The notes under the pieces were generated by a model. The model was not told where the DNA came from. It did not search any database and was given only the letters and a program-made list of their open reading frames with translations. 13,142 nt of DNA from DATESZ01 sp035283845 (GTDB lineage: Bacteria; Desulfobacterota; Syntrophia; Syntrophales; JACQWR01): the NCBI GenBank assembly GCA_035283845.1, contig DATESZ010000018.1, forward strand, positions 1-13,142, given 5' to 3'. The position numbers were made by a program, and so were the translations under genes. Shown here piece after piece: positions 7,325-13,142 of the stretch; positions within the stretch are counted from its first letter, which is position 1; each line of letters opens with the position of its first letter.

Positions 7325-8473
7325 TTACGATTTTCCGATGATCATTCTACCCAGAAAATCTTTTATAATCTCATGAGTCCCGCCGCCATAGAGAAGAAAA
7401 CGGGCATCCCTGAAATGGCGTTGGGGGTTGTATTCGCGTGCAAAGGCATTTGCGCCCCAGATCCTTGTCACCTCATCGACGACTTTTAGACAGGTCTCGG
7501 TGGCAAACATCTTTGCCATAGCGGCTTCCTTGCGGCAAGGGAGTTTCTCCTTGATCCGCCATGCCGAATAGTAAACCAACAGCCGACTTGCTTCCATTTC
7601 CGTTGCCATATCGGCAAACTTGGCTCTGATGAGCTGGTAGTTCCCTATGGTCTTACCGAAAGCAAGCCGTTTCCTCGCGTACTCAAGCCCCTCGTCATAG
7701 GCCGCCTGCGCGATCCCAAGCGCCATAGCCCCTGTCATGGCCCTTACCTCATCGAGAATATCCGTTAAGTATTCAGCGCCCTTATCTACTTCTGCCCCCA
7801 TAAGATTTTCTTCGGGAATCCTGACGTTATCGAAAACAAGTTCCCCCGTGCCGGTCCCCCGACATCCTAATTTGTCGAGCACCTGACCAGGCGCAAAACC
7901 CGGCGTCCCTTTTTCTATAAGGAAAAAATTGAGGCCTTTTACGCCCTTGGACGGGTCCGTCGTGGCGAGCACTGTCGTCACATCTGCAATGGCGCCATTG
8001 GTGATCCACATCTTTGTGCCGTTAATCACCCATTCCTTTCCGTCTTTCACTGCCCTCGTCCGGGTCGCCGCAAGATCTGAACCTGACTGGTCCTCTGTGA
8101 AACACATAGTGGTGATCTTCTCGCCCCGCATGGCTGGATAGAGGCAACGCTTCTTAATTTCTTCTGTACCGAAGCGGTGAATAAAATTGGTGCCCATAAG
8201 TGCGTTCATAATGACGCTCTGGGCAAAACCTACCGATCCACGGGCGATTTGTTCGTAGAAGATCATGGCCGTAACCGGGTCAGCGTTCATGCCGCCTATC
8301 TCCTCGGGATAGCGCAGTCCCAAATACCCGAGCCCGGCGAACTCCCTCCACAGTTCCCAGGGAAATTCATCTTTCTCGTCAATCTCCCTTGCCTTTGGCA
8401 CGACAAGGCGATCGACTGTATCGGCGACAATTTTTTTGAAGAATCCCTGCTCTTCTGTTAAGGCAAAGTCCAT
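7325..8473 (-). CDS. Acyl-CoA dehydrogenase family protein with atypical catalytic-base positions
   Basis: A 382-residue, full-length acyl-CoA dehydrogenase fold. FAD- and substrate-loop signatures are CFTEDQSGSD (124-133), KMWITNG (154-160), RLAFGK (269-274) and the C-terminal YGGGTHEI (362-369). In short/medium-chain enzymes the catalytic Glu is in YEGT near the C-terminus; here that site is glycine (363-364). In isovaleryl-CoA and long-chain enzymes, and E. coli CaiA, the base is the Glu of a D-x-E-R segment in helix G. The corresponding segment here reads LDEVR (240-244), with Val243 in the Glu position and Glu242 one residue earlier. So the base is either Glu242 in a shifted geometry or another residue. 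Flanking CoA-transferase and ETF genes support a role in oxidising, or reducing, the CoA thioester made by the transferase. The ATG at 8473 has AAAGGAGG four to five bases upstream. Confidence 0.94.
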   Translation of the reverse strand: MDFALTEEQGFFKKIVADTVDRLVVPKAREIDEKDEFPWELWREFAGLGYLGLRYPEEIGGMNADPVTAMIFYEQIARGSVGFAQSVIMNALMGTNFIHRFGTEEIKKRCLYPAMRGEKITTMCFTEDQSGSDLAATRTRAVKDGKEWVINGTKMWITNGAIADVTTVLATTDPSKGVKGLNFFLIEKGTPGFAPGQVLDKLGCRGTGTGELVFDNVRIPEENLMGAEVDKGAEYLTDILDEVRAMTGAMALGIAQAAYDEGLEYARKRLAFGKTIGNYQLIRAKFADMATEMEASRLLVYYSAWRIKEKLPCRKEAAMAKMFATETCLKVVDEVTRIWGANAFAREYNPQRHFRDARFLLYGGGTHEIIKDFLGRMIIGKS

Positions 8474-8516
8474 ATATCCTCCTTTATTTAATCCTATAAT
8501 TATATCCTTAATGCAA

Positions 8517-9704
8517 TTAAATAACGCCTTTTCCCTCCAACTCCTTCAGCTTTCCGGAAGAGTACCCGAGTGCTCCGTAGATGTTCTCATTGTGCTCCCC
8601 GAACCGGGGCGGAAAAGTCATCCGCTGGCCGGACTCCTTCAGAAAGGGCGTCATGAAGGGAGGCGGAGCCATGAATATCTGTGTGCCGGTGATAGGGTCT
8701 TTTGCTGTGAGCAGAACATTTTTTACATAGACGTCGTCGATGACCGATTCTATCGTATTTACCCGGGAAATTGCGATCGTTGCATTGTTGCAGAGCTCAA
8801 TCATCTCAGTGGATGTCTTCATCCGCGTGCACTCATTTATCAGCTTATTCAGGTTCTTCACATCATCGATACGTCCTTTGTTCTTTACGTACTCGGGCTT
8901 TGCAAGTTTCTCAAAGCCGGGAAGCTGCGAAAAAGAGGCCCACTGGCGATCATTACCGACGGCAATGTACACGTACCCGTCTTTTGTCTCAAAGACAGAG
9001 GTAGGAGCAAAGAATGCGTGGGCATTCCCCCTCCTGGTGATTTTGTAGCCAAAAGACTTCGTCAATGTTATCGCTGTTGTCAGCCAGGAGGTGGTAGACA
9101 TAAGCATAGAGACGTCGATGCGCTCCCCCTCTCCTGTTCTGGATCTTTTAAATAGGGCTTTCATAATAAGTCCATATGCATGTTCGCTTGTCCCCATATC
9201 AGGCAATGGCACTCCCATGAGCTGCGGATCCTCTCCGGCATTGCCGGTAAGTTCCATAAGACCGCCGCGGGCTTGCAGGACGGGATCGTAAGCCGCTTCG
9301 TTACTCTCCGGTCCGAACCCCGTAAGGCCGACCCAGATGATATCGGGTTTTACCGACCTCAGCGTATTGTAATCAATACCAAGCTTCTCATAATTTCTCG
9401 GCAGTTGGTTCGTAGCGAAAATATCAACATGCAGTTTCACGATCAATTCTTTCAGGAGGTCTTTGCCTTCGGGGGAGGCGAGGTTCAGGGTAACCGCTTC
9501 TTTCCCCGCGTTTATCGCCAGAAAATACGCGTTCATCCGCTCTTCTCCCAGATGGTTCTCCCCGATCATCCGGTTTGGGTCTCCGTATACGGGATGCTCC
9601 AGACGTATTACCCGCATCCCATCCATTGCCAGGCGGTAACTGAGGTACGGAAGCACCGTTGCCTGCTCGAGCGAAAGCATTGTCATTTCTTTAAATACGT
9701 CCAT
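8517..9704 (-). CDS. Type III CoA-transferase, CaiB/BaiF (formyl-CoA transferase) family
   Basis: A 395-residue member of the family that moves CoA between carboxylic acids through an aspartyl-CoA thioester intermediate. The catalytic Asp is Asp169 in GVPLPDMGTSE (164-174), the same number as in formyl-CoA transferase. Other landmarks are LPRNYEKLGIDY (101-112), the FGPESNEAAYDPVLQA stretch (130-145) and the GEGERIDVSM strand after the active site. The acyl specificity cannot be read; relatives act on carnitine/crotonobetaine, benzylsuccinate, phenyllactate, oxalate and bile acids. It is the first gene of the operon. The 5' leader from the predicted start point is about 30 bases, with GAGAGGA before ATG at 9704. 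Beginning an acyl-CoA dehydrogenase/ETF/fixCX operon with a CaiB homologue suggests it activates the pathway substrate, with CoA supplied by a downstream product. Confidence 0.94.
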   Translation of the reverse strand: MDVFKEMTMLSLEQATVLPYLSYRLAMDGMRVIRLEHPVYGDPNRMIGENHLGEERMNAYFLAINAGKEAVTLNLASPEGKDLLKELIVKLHVDIFATNQLPRNYEKLGIDYNTLRSVKPDIIWVGLTGFGPESNEAAYDPVLQARGGLMELTGNAGEDPQLMGVPLPDMGTSEHAYGLIMKALFKRSRTGEGERIDVSMLMSTTSWLTTAITLTKSFGYKITRRGNAHAFFAPTSVFETKDGYVYIAVGNDRQWASFSQLPGFEKLAKPEYVKNKGRIDDVKNLNKLINECTRMKTSTEMIELCNNATIAISRVNTIESVIDDVYVKNVLLTAKDPITGTQIFMAPPPFMTPFLKESGQRMTFPPRFGEHNENIYGALGYSSGKLKELEGKGVI

Positions 9705-9731
9705 GGGCCATCCTCTCGAATTTAGAATTTA

Positions 9732-9748
9732 TTGTATACCGTATACTA
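9732..9748. promoter_or_regulatory. Dyad operator candidate for the GntR/FCD regulator
   Basis: Two GTATAC palindromes abut around one base (GTATACCGTATAC, 9734-9746). The outer bases extend it to TnGTATAC-C-GTATACnA, which fits the TnGT...ACnA pattern of FadR-subfamily GntR operators. It covers the -10 box of the operon promoter, so binding would block transcription. Assignment to the GntR encoded at 3240-3950 is inference. Confidence 0.6.
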
Positions 9749-9768
9749 AATTACTCTTCTCTTGTCAA
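9740..9768 (-). promoter_or_regulatory. Predicted sigma-70 promoter of the CoA-transferase/fix/mutase operon
   Basis: On the minus strand a perfect TTGACA (-35, 9763-9768) is followed after exactly 17 bases by TATACG (-10, 9740-9745). The predicted start point is near 9733, about 30 bases before the CoA-transferase ATG. The -10 box lies within the GTATAC dyad. Confidence 0.6.
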
Positions 9769-9814
9769 GACACTATTTTAAATTTTCAGTAGATTTTCTT
9801 GTCTGTTTTTTCTA

Positions 9815-9844
9815 TTGCACTCTTAATATCTGGCGTGTTATAGG
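9815..9844 (+). promoter_or_regulatory. Weak candidate promoter for the UbiD-HAD genes
   Basis: TTGCAC (9815-9820) and TATAGG (9839-9844) are separated by 18 bases on the plus strand in an AT-rich leader. Hexamer matches are only partial, and AT-rich DNA yields such pairs by chance. Confidence 0.25.
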
Positions 9845-9936
9845 CATAGCGGGATTCTTTCAAAGGAACGATTTTGGATTTTTGTTAGTGTTTTTCTTTC
9901 ATAAAACTCATTTTCAGATTAGGATGCTGAAAAAAA

Positions 9937-9942
9937 AGGAGG
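9937..9942 (+). promoter_or_regulatory. Ribosome binding site fixing the UbiD-family start
   Basis: AGGAGG five bases before ATG at 9948. It argues against a TTG start 62 codons upstream, whose extra residues are low-complexity Phe-rich and unlike the family. Confidence 0.85.
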
Positions 9943-9947
9943 GAACC

Positions 9948-11315
9948 ATGGAAAAGAATCTTTATTCCTGCGTTAAGTTTCTGGAGAATAATGGACAGCT
10001 TGTCCGGGTACAGGAAAAACTTTCTCCGCTCTATGAAGTTGCCGCTGCCTTACGCTATCTGGAGCAGAAATCGGGTAAGGCGGTGTTGTTGGAAAAAATT
10101 GAGGGATATGATGACGTTGTAATTCTCGGCAACCTTTTTTCTAACCGCCGGAGGTTAGCCTTGCTGATGAACGTGCCTGAAGACCACCTGATTGAAAATT
10201 ATCAGAAACGGATGGCGGTGGTTGTGCCTCCCCGGGTAATGGATGCGAAATTAGAGGACGTTGGACTGGCGCAGCTTAAGAAACCGGAGATTACAGCGTT
10301 GCCCGTCCTTACCCATCACGCCAAAGATGTGGCGCCATATCTGACCAGTGCGGTAGTTATAGCGAAGGATCCAGAGACTGGCATCAGGGGCATGGGCATT
10401 CACCGCATACAGGTGAAGGATAAAAGTAGATTGGGGATATTTCTGGGCTCGCCGCCACTTTCGGATTTTCTGGTTAAAGCCGAGGCAACGGGTAAAGATT
10501 TGGAGGTGGCGATCGTAATCGGGATCAATCCACTGACATGGCTGACTTCGGTAGCTTATGCTCCTGGCGGGGTTGATAAATTTGGGCTGGCCGGAGCTTT
10601 GCTGGAAGAACCGGTAGATTTGGTACGTTGTGCTACTGTAGATGTCGAGGTGCCGGCGGAGGCCGAGTATGTAATTGAGGGAAGGGTATTGACAGGAATA
10701 CGGGAAAAAGAAGGGCCATTTGGAGAATCCAACGGGGTCTATCTGACTTATGAAAATCCGGTTATACAGATACAGTCTATCAGCCAGCGGCCCCATCCGG
10801 TTTATCATGCGCTCTTGCCCTTCAACCATGAGGAAAGTATTCTCATCGGGTTATCTTGGGAAACACAAAACCAGAGGGAACTGCAACAGCGTTTTCCTTT
10901 TGTAAAGCGGATGCACCTGGAGGAAGATGATTGGACCAAAGCCATTATGCAGGTGGACCGGGAGCAGTTAGACACACCATTGCTGGAGTTCGCCAAGCAG
11001 GTCTTGCAAGAATTATATTTTGTCAAGACACTCATCCTGGTAGATACAGACATAAATATTTATGATGGTGAGGAGATCTCCTTTGCTCTTGCCACCCGCT
11101 TCCAGCCAGATCGGGATATGTTTGTGGCAAGCGATCAGCCGGCCCTATCCTTGGACCCCTCGGCCACAGTCAGTTCTCAAGGATACCGGACCTCGAAAGT
11201 GGCCATGGATGCCACTATACCGCCTGCAGAACGGCAGAAATACGAAAAAATTGCCATTCCGGATTCCGTGTCGCGACAGATACGGGAAAAATTGGGAGAT
11301 AAATATTGTCAATAG
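9948..11315 (+). CDS. UbiD-family (prenylated-FMN type) decarboxylase/carboxylase homologue
   Basis: A 455-residue UbiD-family protein. It keeps the Arg-Glu-Glu catalytic set: Arg153 in IHRIQV, and Glu255 and Glu260 in EGPFGE, corresponding by memory alignment to Arg173, Glu277 and Glu282 of A. niger Fdc1. Glu240 in EAEYVIEG matches the metal ligand Glu233. The other two ligands differ: Asn168 corresponds to Gly148, and His191 to Pro170 or Leu171. Enzymes of this family use prenylated FMN and K+/Mn2+ to (de)carboxylate aromatic or unsaturated acids. UbiX, which makes the cofactor, is not in the window. The HAD gene follows after 51 bases on the same strand, and a UbiD plus HAD pairing recalls phenylphosphate carboxylase. 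The substrate is unknown. The start is ATG 9948, chosen by its SD. Confidence 0.9.
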   Translation: MEKNLYSCVKFLENNGQLVRVQEKLSPLYEVAAALRYLEQKSGKAVLLEKIEGYDDVVILGNLFSNRRRLALLMNVPEDHLIENYQKRMAVVVPPRVMDAKLEDVGLAQLKKPEITALPVLTHHAKDVAPYLTSAVVIAKDPETGIRGMGIHRIQVKDKSRLGIFLGSPPLSDFLVKAEATGKDLEVAIVIGINPLTWLTSVAYAPGGVDKFGLAGALLEEPVDLVRCATVDVEVPAEAEYVIEGRVLTGIREKEGPFGESNGVYLTYENPVIQIQSISQRPHPVYHALLPFNHEESILIGLSWETQNQRELQQRFPFVKRMHLEEDDWTKAIMQVDREQLDTPLLEFAKQVLQELYFVKTLILVDTDINIYDGEEISFALATRFQPDRDMFVASDQPALSLDPSATVSSQGYRTSKVAMDATIPPAERQKYEKIAIPDSVSRQIREKLGDKYCQ

Positions 11316-11354
11316 GGATTTCATTGCCAATTTGAATGCGTAATTTTCATAAGG

Positions 11355-11361
11355 AAAGGAG
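11355..11361 (+). promoter_or_regulatory. Ribosome binding site fixing the GTG start of the HAD gene
   Basis: AAAGGAG five bases before GTG at 11367. The alternative GTG at 11361 overlaps this SD and cannot be served by it. Confidence 0.7.
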
Positions 11362-11366
11362 TGAAA

Positions 11367-12110
11367 GTGTTTAGAAGTTCGAATATAAAAGGCATCCTTT
11401 TTGATTTTCATGATACACTGATCGATAAAGGCGGCATTGTAGCAATAGAATGCGCTTTACGGGAAGCCGCCAATTTTCTTCAGGAACAGGGGTTTGGGGT
11501 TAGCTATGATGATTACAGCCGGGTTTGGAAAGGTTGCGTGGCCATCGGTCGCAATATTATGCAGGATGGCCGGGAATTCAGCTTTGCGGAATGGCATCAG
11601 CAAATCTTTGCCGGGCTGAATATTCCTTATGACAGTGAAATGGCGGTACGGCTCAACAAGCATTTTATGCTGGGATTTATAGATCACATCAAGCTGGTTC
11701 CCGGAGCAGTTGATATCTTAAAAAAACTGAAAAACAACTATGTTCTTGGTCTGGTTTCCAATAGTATGGCTGAAAATACGATGATTGACCTGGAAAGAAC
11801 TGGGCTAACGGAATATTTCGATACGATCACCATCTCATCTCAAGTTGGTTACTGCAAACCCCATCCGATCATTTATCAGACGGCGATGCGCTCAATAGGC
11901 CTTACAGCGGAAGAAATATGCTTTATTGGCGATAATTGGGAGGATGATGTTGTTGGACCTACGCAGCAGGGTATGCAGGCTATTTGGGTTAAGCCCTCTA
12001 AAAAACATATGGAATCCTGGCAGTTACAGATGCATGGTGTGTCAGTTGTCGAGAGAATAGAACAAATATTGGAGATGTTAGGCGTTGATGAATCAGGAGC
12101 GCCGGCATAA
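11367..12110 (+). CDS. HAD-superfamily hydrolase, phosphatase/phosphonatase/dehalogenase-like
   Basis: A 247-residue protein starting at GTG 11367. Motif I is FDFHDTL with nucleophile Asp13; the residue two further on, normally the general acid Asp of DxD phosphatases, is His15. Motif II is VSNS, motif III the Lys of CKPHP, and motif IV GDNWEDD. The long helical cap between motifs I and II marks a C1-cap HAD (phosphoglycolate phosphatase, beta-phosphoglucomutase, haloacid dehalogenase group). With His in place of the acid, ordinary phosphatase action is less certain. Sampled lines are near 40% GC, lower than the mutase genes. It is co-oriented with the UbiD gene, and a hairpin follows 17 bases after the stop. 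A role with UbiD, for example acting on an aryl phosphate, is inference; housekeeping phosphatase or phosphonate hydrolysis is possible. Confidence 0.9.
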   Translation: MFRSSNIKGILFDFHDTLIDKGGIVAIECALREAANFLQEQGFGVSYDDYSRVWKGCVAIGRNIMQDGREFSFAEWHQQIFAGLNIPYDSEMAVRLNKHFMLGFIDHIKLVPGAVDILKKLKNNYVLGLVSNSMAENTMIDLERTGLTEYFDTITISSQVGYCKPHPIIYQTAMRSIGLTAEEICFIGDNWEDDVVGPTQQGMQAIWVKPSKKHMESWQLQMHGVSVVERIEQILEMLGVDESGAPA

Positions 12111-12127
12111 TTCCATTTCTAATTAAT

Positions 12128-12157
12128 GGGACCTATCTCGGATTGCTGATAGGTCCC
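12128..12157. terminator. Hairpin between convergent genes, probable bidirectional terminator
   Basis: A perfect 10-bp inverted repeat, GGGACCTATC and GATAGGTCCC, separated by a 10-base loop. It lies between the HAD stop (12110) and the stop of the opposing gene (12206). No strong T-run follows on either strand (only ATTAATTAG on the minus strand), so it is not a textbook intrinsic terminator, but its place between converging genes fits that role. Confidence 0.6.
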
Positions 12158-12205
12158 TCGAATTCCACTATTTCCCCGGCCTCTTTCAGGAGCTTTTCCC
12201 CCCTC

Positions 12206-13142
12206 CTATTTTGCCATTTTCCATGCCTGCTGGAGCGATCTTTTTACCAGCACCCTTATCAATTTCCGCTTGTACCATGCTGAAACACCCATGTGAGGCA
12301 TGGGGCGAATCTTCTCCTGCGCCGCCTCTGATGCTTTCTCCACCAGGCTATCTGTAATGCTGTTCCCCGAAAGAACCGCTTCCGCCTCCTTCACCCTTAC
12401 CGGACCGGATGCTACGGCCGTCAAGGCAATCCTTACATCCTTGCACTTACCGTCGGCAAGGCTGAGCTGAGAAGCAGCCCCAACTATCGGGAAATCTATG
12501 GCCTCCCTCTGGCTTAGCCTCAAATAGGCGCCGCCGCTGCCTTTGGGAGGTGTGGGAATCAGGAGTTCCTTGACAAATTCCGCAGGACCCAGGGTATTTG
12601 CCCCTTCCCCTTTCTGGCTGTATAACTCCTCAATACCTATCACTCTCTCCTTGCCGGAACCCACTACCTTTACCTGCGCGCCAAGGGAGATCAGGGCCGG
12701 CGGGGTGTCGGCCTGGAAAAGGGCGCAGCAATTTTTAGACCCCTTGGCAACGTAGCATACATCTCCTCCGCGCTTTAAGCATGGAGGTCTTGATTTCCGC
12801 CACTGGTGCGACTGGTTGTAATGCCAGCACATGGAATCAATGCAGATGTTGCCGCCAATGGTGCCCATGTTCCGGATCTGGGGGCTTGCCGCCCTTCCAG
12901 CCGCTTGAGAAAGAGCCGAAAACCTCTCTTTTACCGGCAATGAATTTGAAAGTTCTTCCAAGGTTGCCAAAGCCCCTATCTTCAGCCCCTTTTTCTCATC
13001 AAACTCCAGACCCCTCATATCTCCGACATGCTTCAGGTTTACGAGATACTTGGGGGTGACAACCCGCTGCTTCATCTTTACCAAGATATCCGTCCCTCCG
13101 GCGCATATCGCCGCCCCTTCCTTCTTTTCAGAAAGAATAGAA
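12206..13142 (-). CDS. hcrB: 4-hydroxybenzoyl-CoA reductase beta-like FAD/[4Fe-4S] subunit (5' end beyond right edge)
   Basis: About 311 residues are visible, with perhaps 17-20 missing at the N-terminus. The FAD-binding motifs AGGTDIL and TIGGNIC mark the medium subunit of the xanthine dehydrogenase/CO dehydrogenase family. Counting from the TTG at 13084 as residue 1, cysteines at 86, 102, 110 and 119 are spaced 16/8/9. As I recall, this is exactly the spacing of the four cysteines that hold the extra [4Fe-4S] cluster in the Thauera aromatica 4-hydroxybenzoyl-CoA reductase beta subunit. That enzyme removes the para-hydroxyl of 4-hydroxybenzoyl-CoA with low-potential electrons to give benzoyl-CoA, in the cytoplasm of anaerobes. 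The molybdenum and 2Fe-2S subunits are not in the window and are expected beyond the right edge or elsewhere. The gene ends with TAG at 12206. Related aromatic-acyl-CoA dehydroxylases are an alternative. Confidence 0.85.
   Translation of the reverse strand, partial: SILSEKKEGAAICAGGTDILVKMKQRVVTPKYLVNLKHVGDMRGLEFDEKKGLKIGALATLEELSNSLPVKERFSALSQAAGRAASPQIRNMGTIGGNICIDSMCWHYNQSHQWRKSRPPCLKRGGDVCYVAKGSKNCCALFQADTPPALISLGAQVKVVGSGKERVIGIEELYSQKGEGANTLGPAEFVKELLIPTPPKGSGGAYLRLSQREAIDFPIVGAASQLSLADGKCKDVRIALTAVASGPVRVKEAEAVLSGNSITDSLVEKASEAAQEKIRPMPHMGVSAWYKRKLIRVLVKRSLQQAWKMAK

Noticed and set aside
6534..7376. 280-codon plus-strand ORF opposite etfB
   Set aside because: Serine-rich translation typical of an antisense frame of a real gene.
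8474..8516. Possible internal promoter or terminator between the CoA-transferase and dehydrogenase genes
   Set aside because: The 43-base gap holds an AT-rich stretch and a strong SD, but no hairpin and no paired -35/-10.
9762..9947. In-frame TTG start giving the UbiD protein 62 more N-terminal residues
   Set aside because: The extra part is Phe-rich low-complexity sequence from an AT-rich leader, overlaps the opposing promoter, and lacks an SD. ATG at 9948 has AGGAGG five bases upstream and matches the family start.
9762..11032. 13-base repeat TTGTCAAGACACT found in the intergenic region and again inside the UbiD gene
   Set aside because: One chance 13-mer match is expected in a window of this size; the second copy encodes ordinary protein sequence.

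Overview
The window looks like chromosomal DNA of a strictly anaerobic, probably syntrophic or sulfate-reducing bacterium of the Desulfobacterota type (Syntrophorhabdus or Syntrophus-like). This is inferred from gene content: a B12-dependent acyl-CoA mutase, FixCX-type electron transfer, a UbiD-type (de)carboxylase and a 4-hydroxybenzoyl-CoA reductase subunit carrying the extra Fe-S cluster. No rRNA or tRNA gene, insertion sequence, CRISPR array or phage gene was seen, and no gene-free stretch exceeds about 245 bases.

Region A (1-9704, minus strand) is one tightly packed operon of ten genes. In order of transcription they are: a type III CoA-transferase (CaiB/BaiF family), an acyl-CoA dehydrogenase, EtfB, EtfA, a FixC-type flavoprotein:quinone oxidoreductase, its ferredoxin FixX, a GntR/FCD regulator, the B12-binding and catalytic subunits of an acyl-CoA mutase, and the N-terminal half of a hydantoinase A/oxoprolinase-family protein cut by the left edge. 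The simplest reading is that a carboxylic acid is activated by CoA transfer and oxidised at the alpha-beta bond, with electrons passing through ETF and FixCX to quinone. The carbon skeleton would be rearranged by the mutase. The first part parallels the E. coli cai/fix carnitine genes, but the mutase and HyuA parts do not. The mutase active site differs from known methylmalonyl-, isobutyryl- and ethylmalonyl-CoA mutases at several substrate-contacting positions, so its substrate is probably not methylmalonyl-CoA. Upstream of the first gene is a consensus-like promoter whose -10 box lies inside a GTATAC-C-GTATAC dyad, a likely operator for the operon's own GntR protein.

Region B (9705-12110, plus strand, divergent) holds a UbiD-family protein and a HAD-superfamily hydrolase, each with a clear Shine-Dalgarno sequence. 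Co-occurrence of UbiD and HAD proteins recalls the phenylphosphate carboxylase of anaerobic phenol degradation. Here, however, there is a single UbiD protein lacking two of the three usual metal/prFMN ligands, and a HAD protein lacking the usual general-acid Asp. The HAD gene is visibly more AT-rich than the mutase genes.

Region C (12206-13142, minus strand, convergent with B and separated by a perfect 10-bp hairpin) is the FAD subunit of a molybdenum hydroxylase-type enzyme. Its cysteine spacing matches the [4Fe-4S]-bearing beta subunit of 4-hydroxybenzoyl-CoA reductase, which fits an anaerobic aromatic-degrading host.

Family comparisons (P. shermanii mutase, A. niger Fdc1, mammalian acyl-CoA dehydrogenases, Thauera HcrB) were made from memory, without alignment software.
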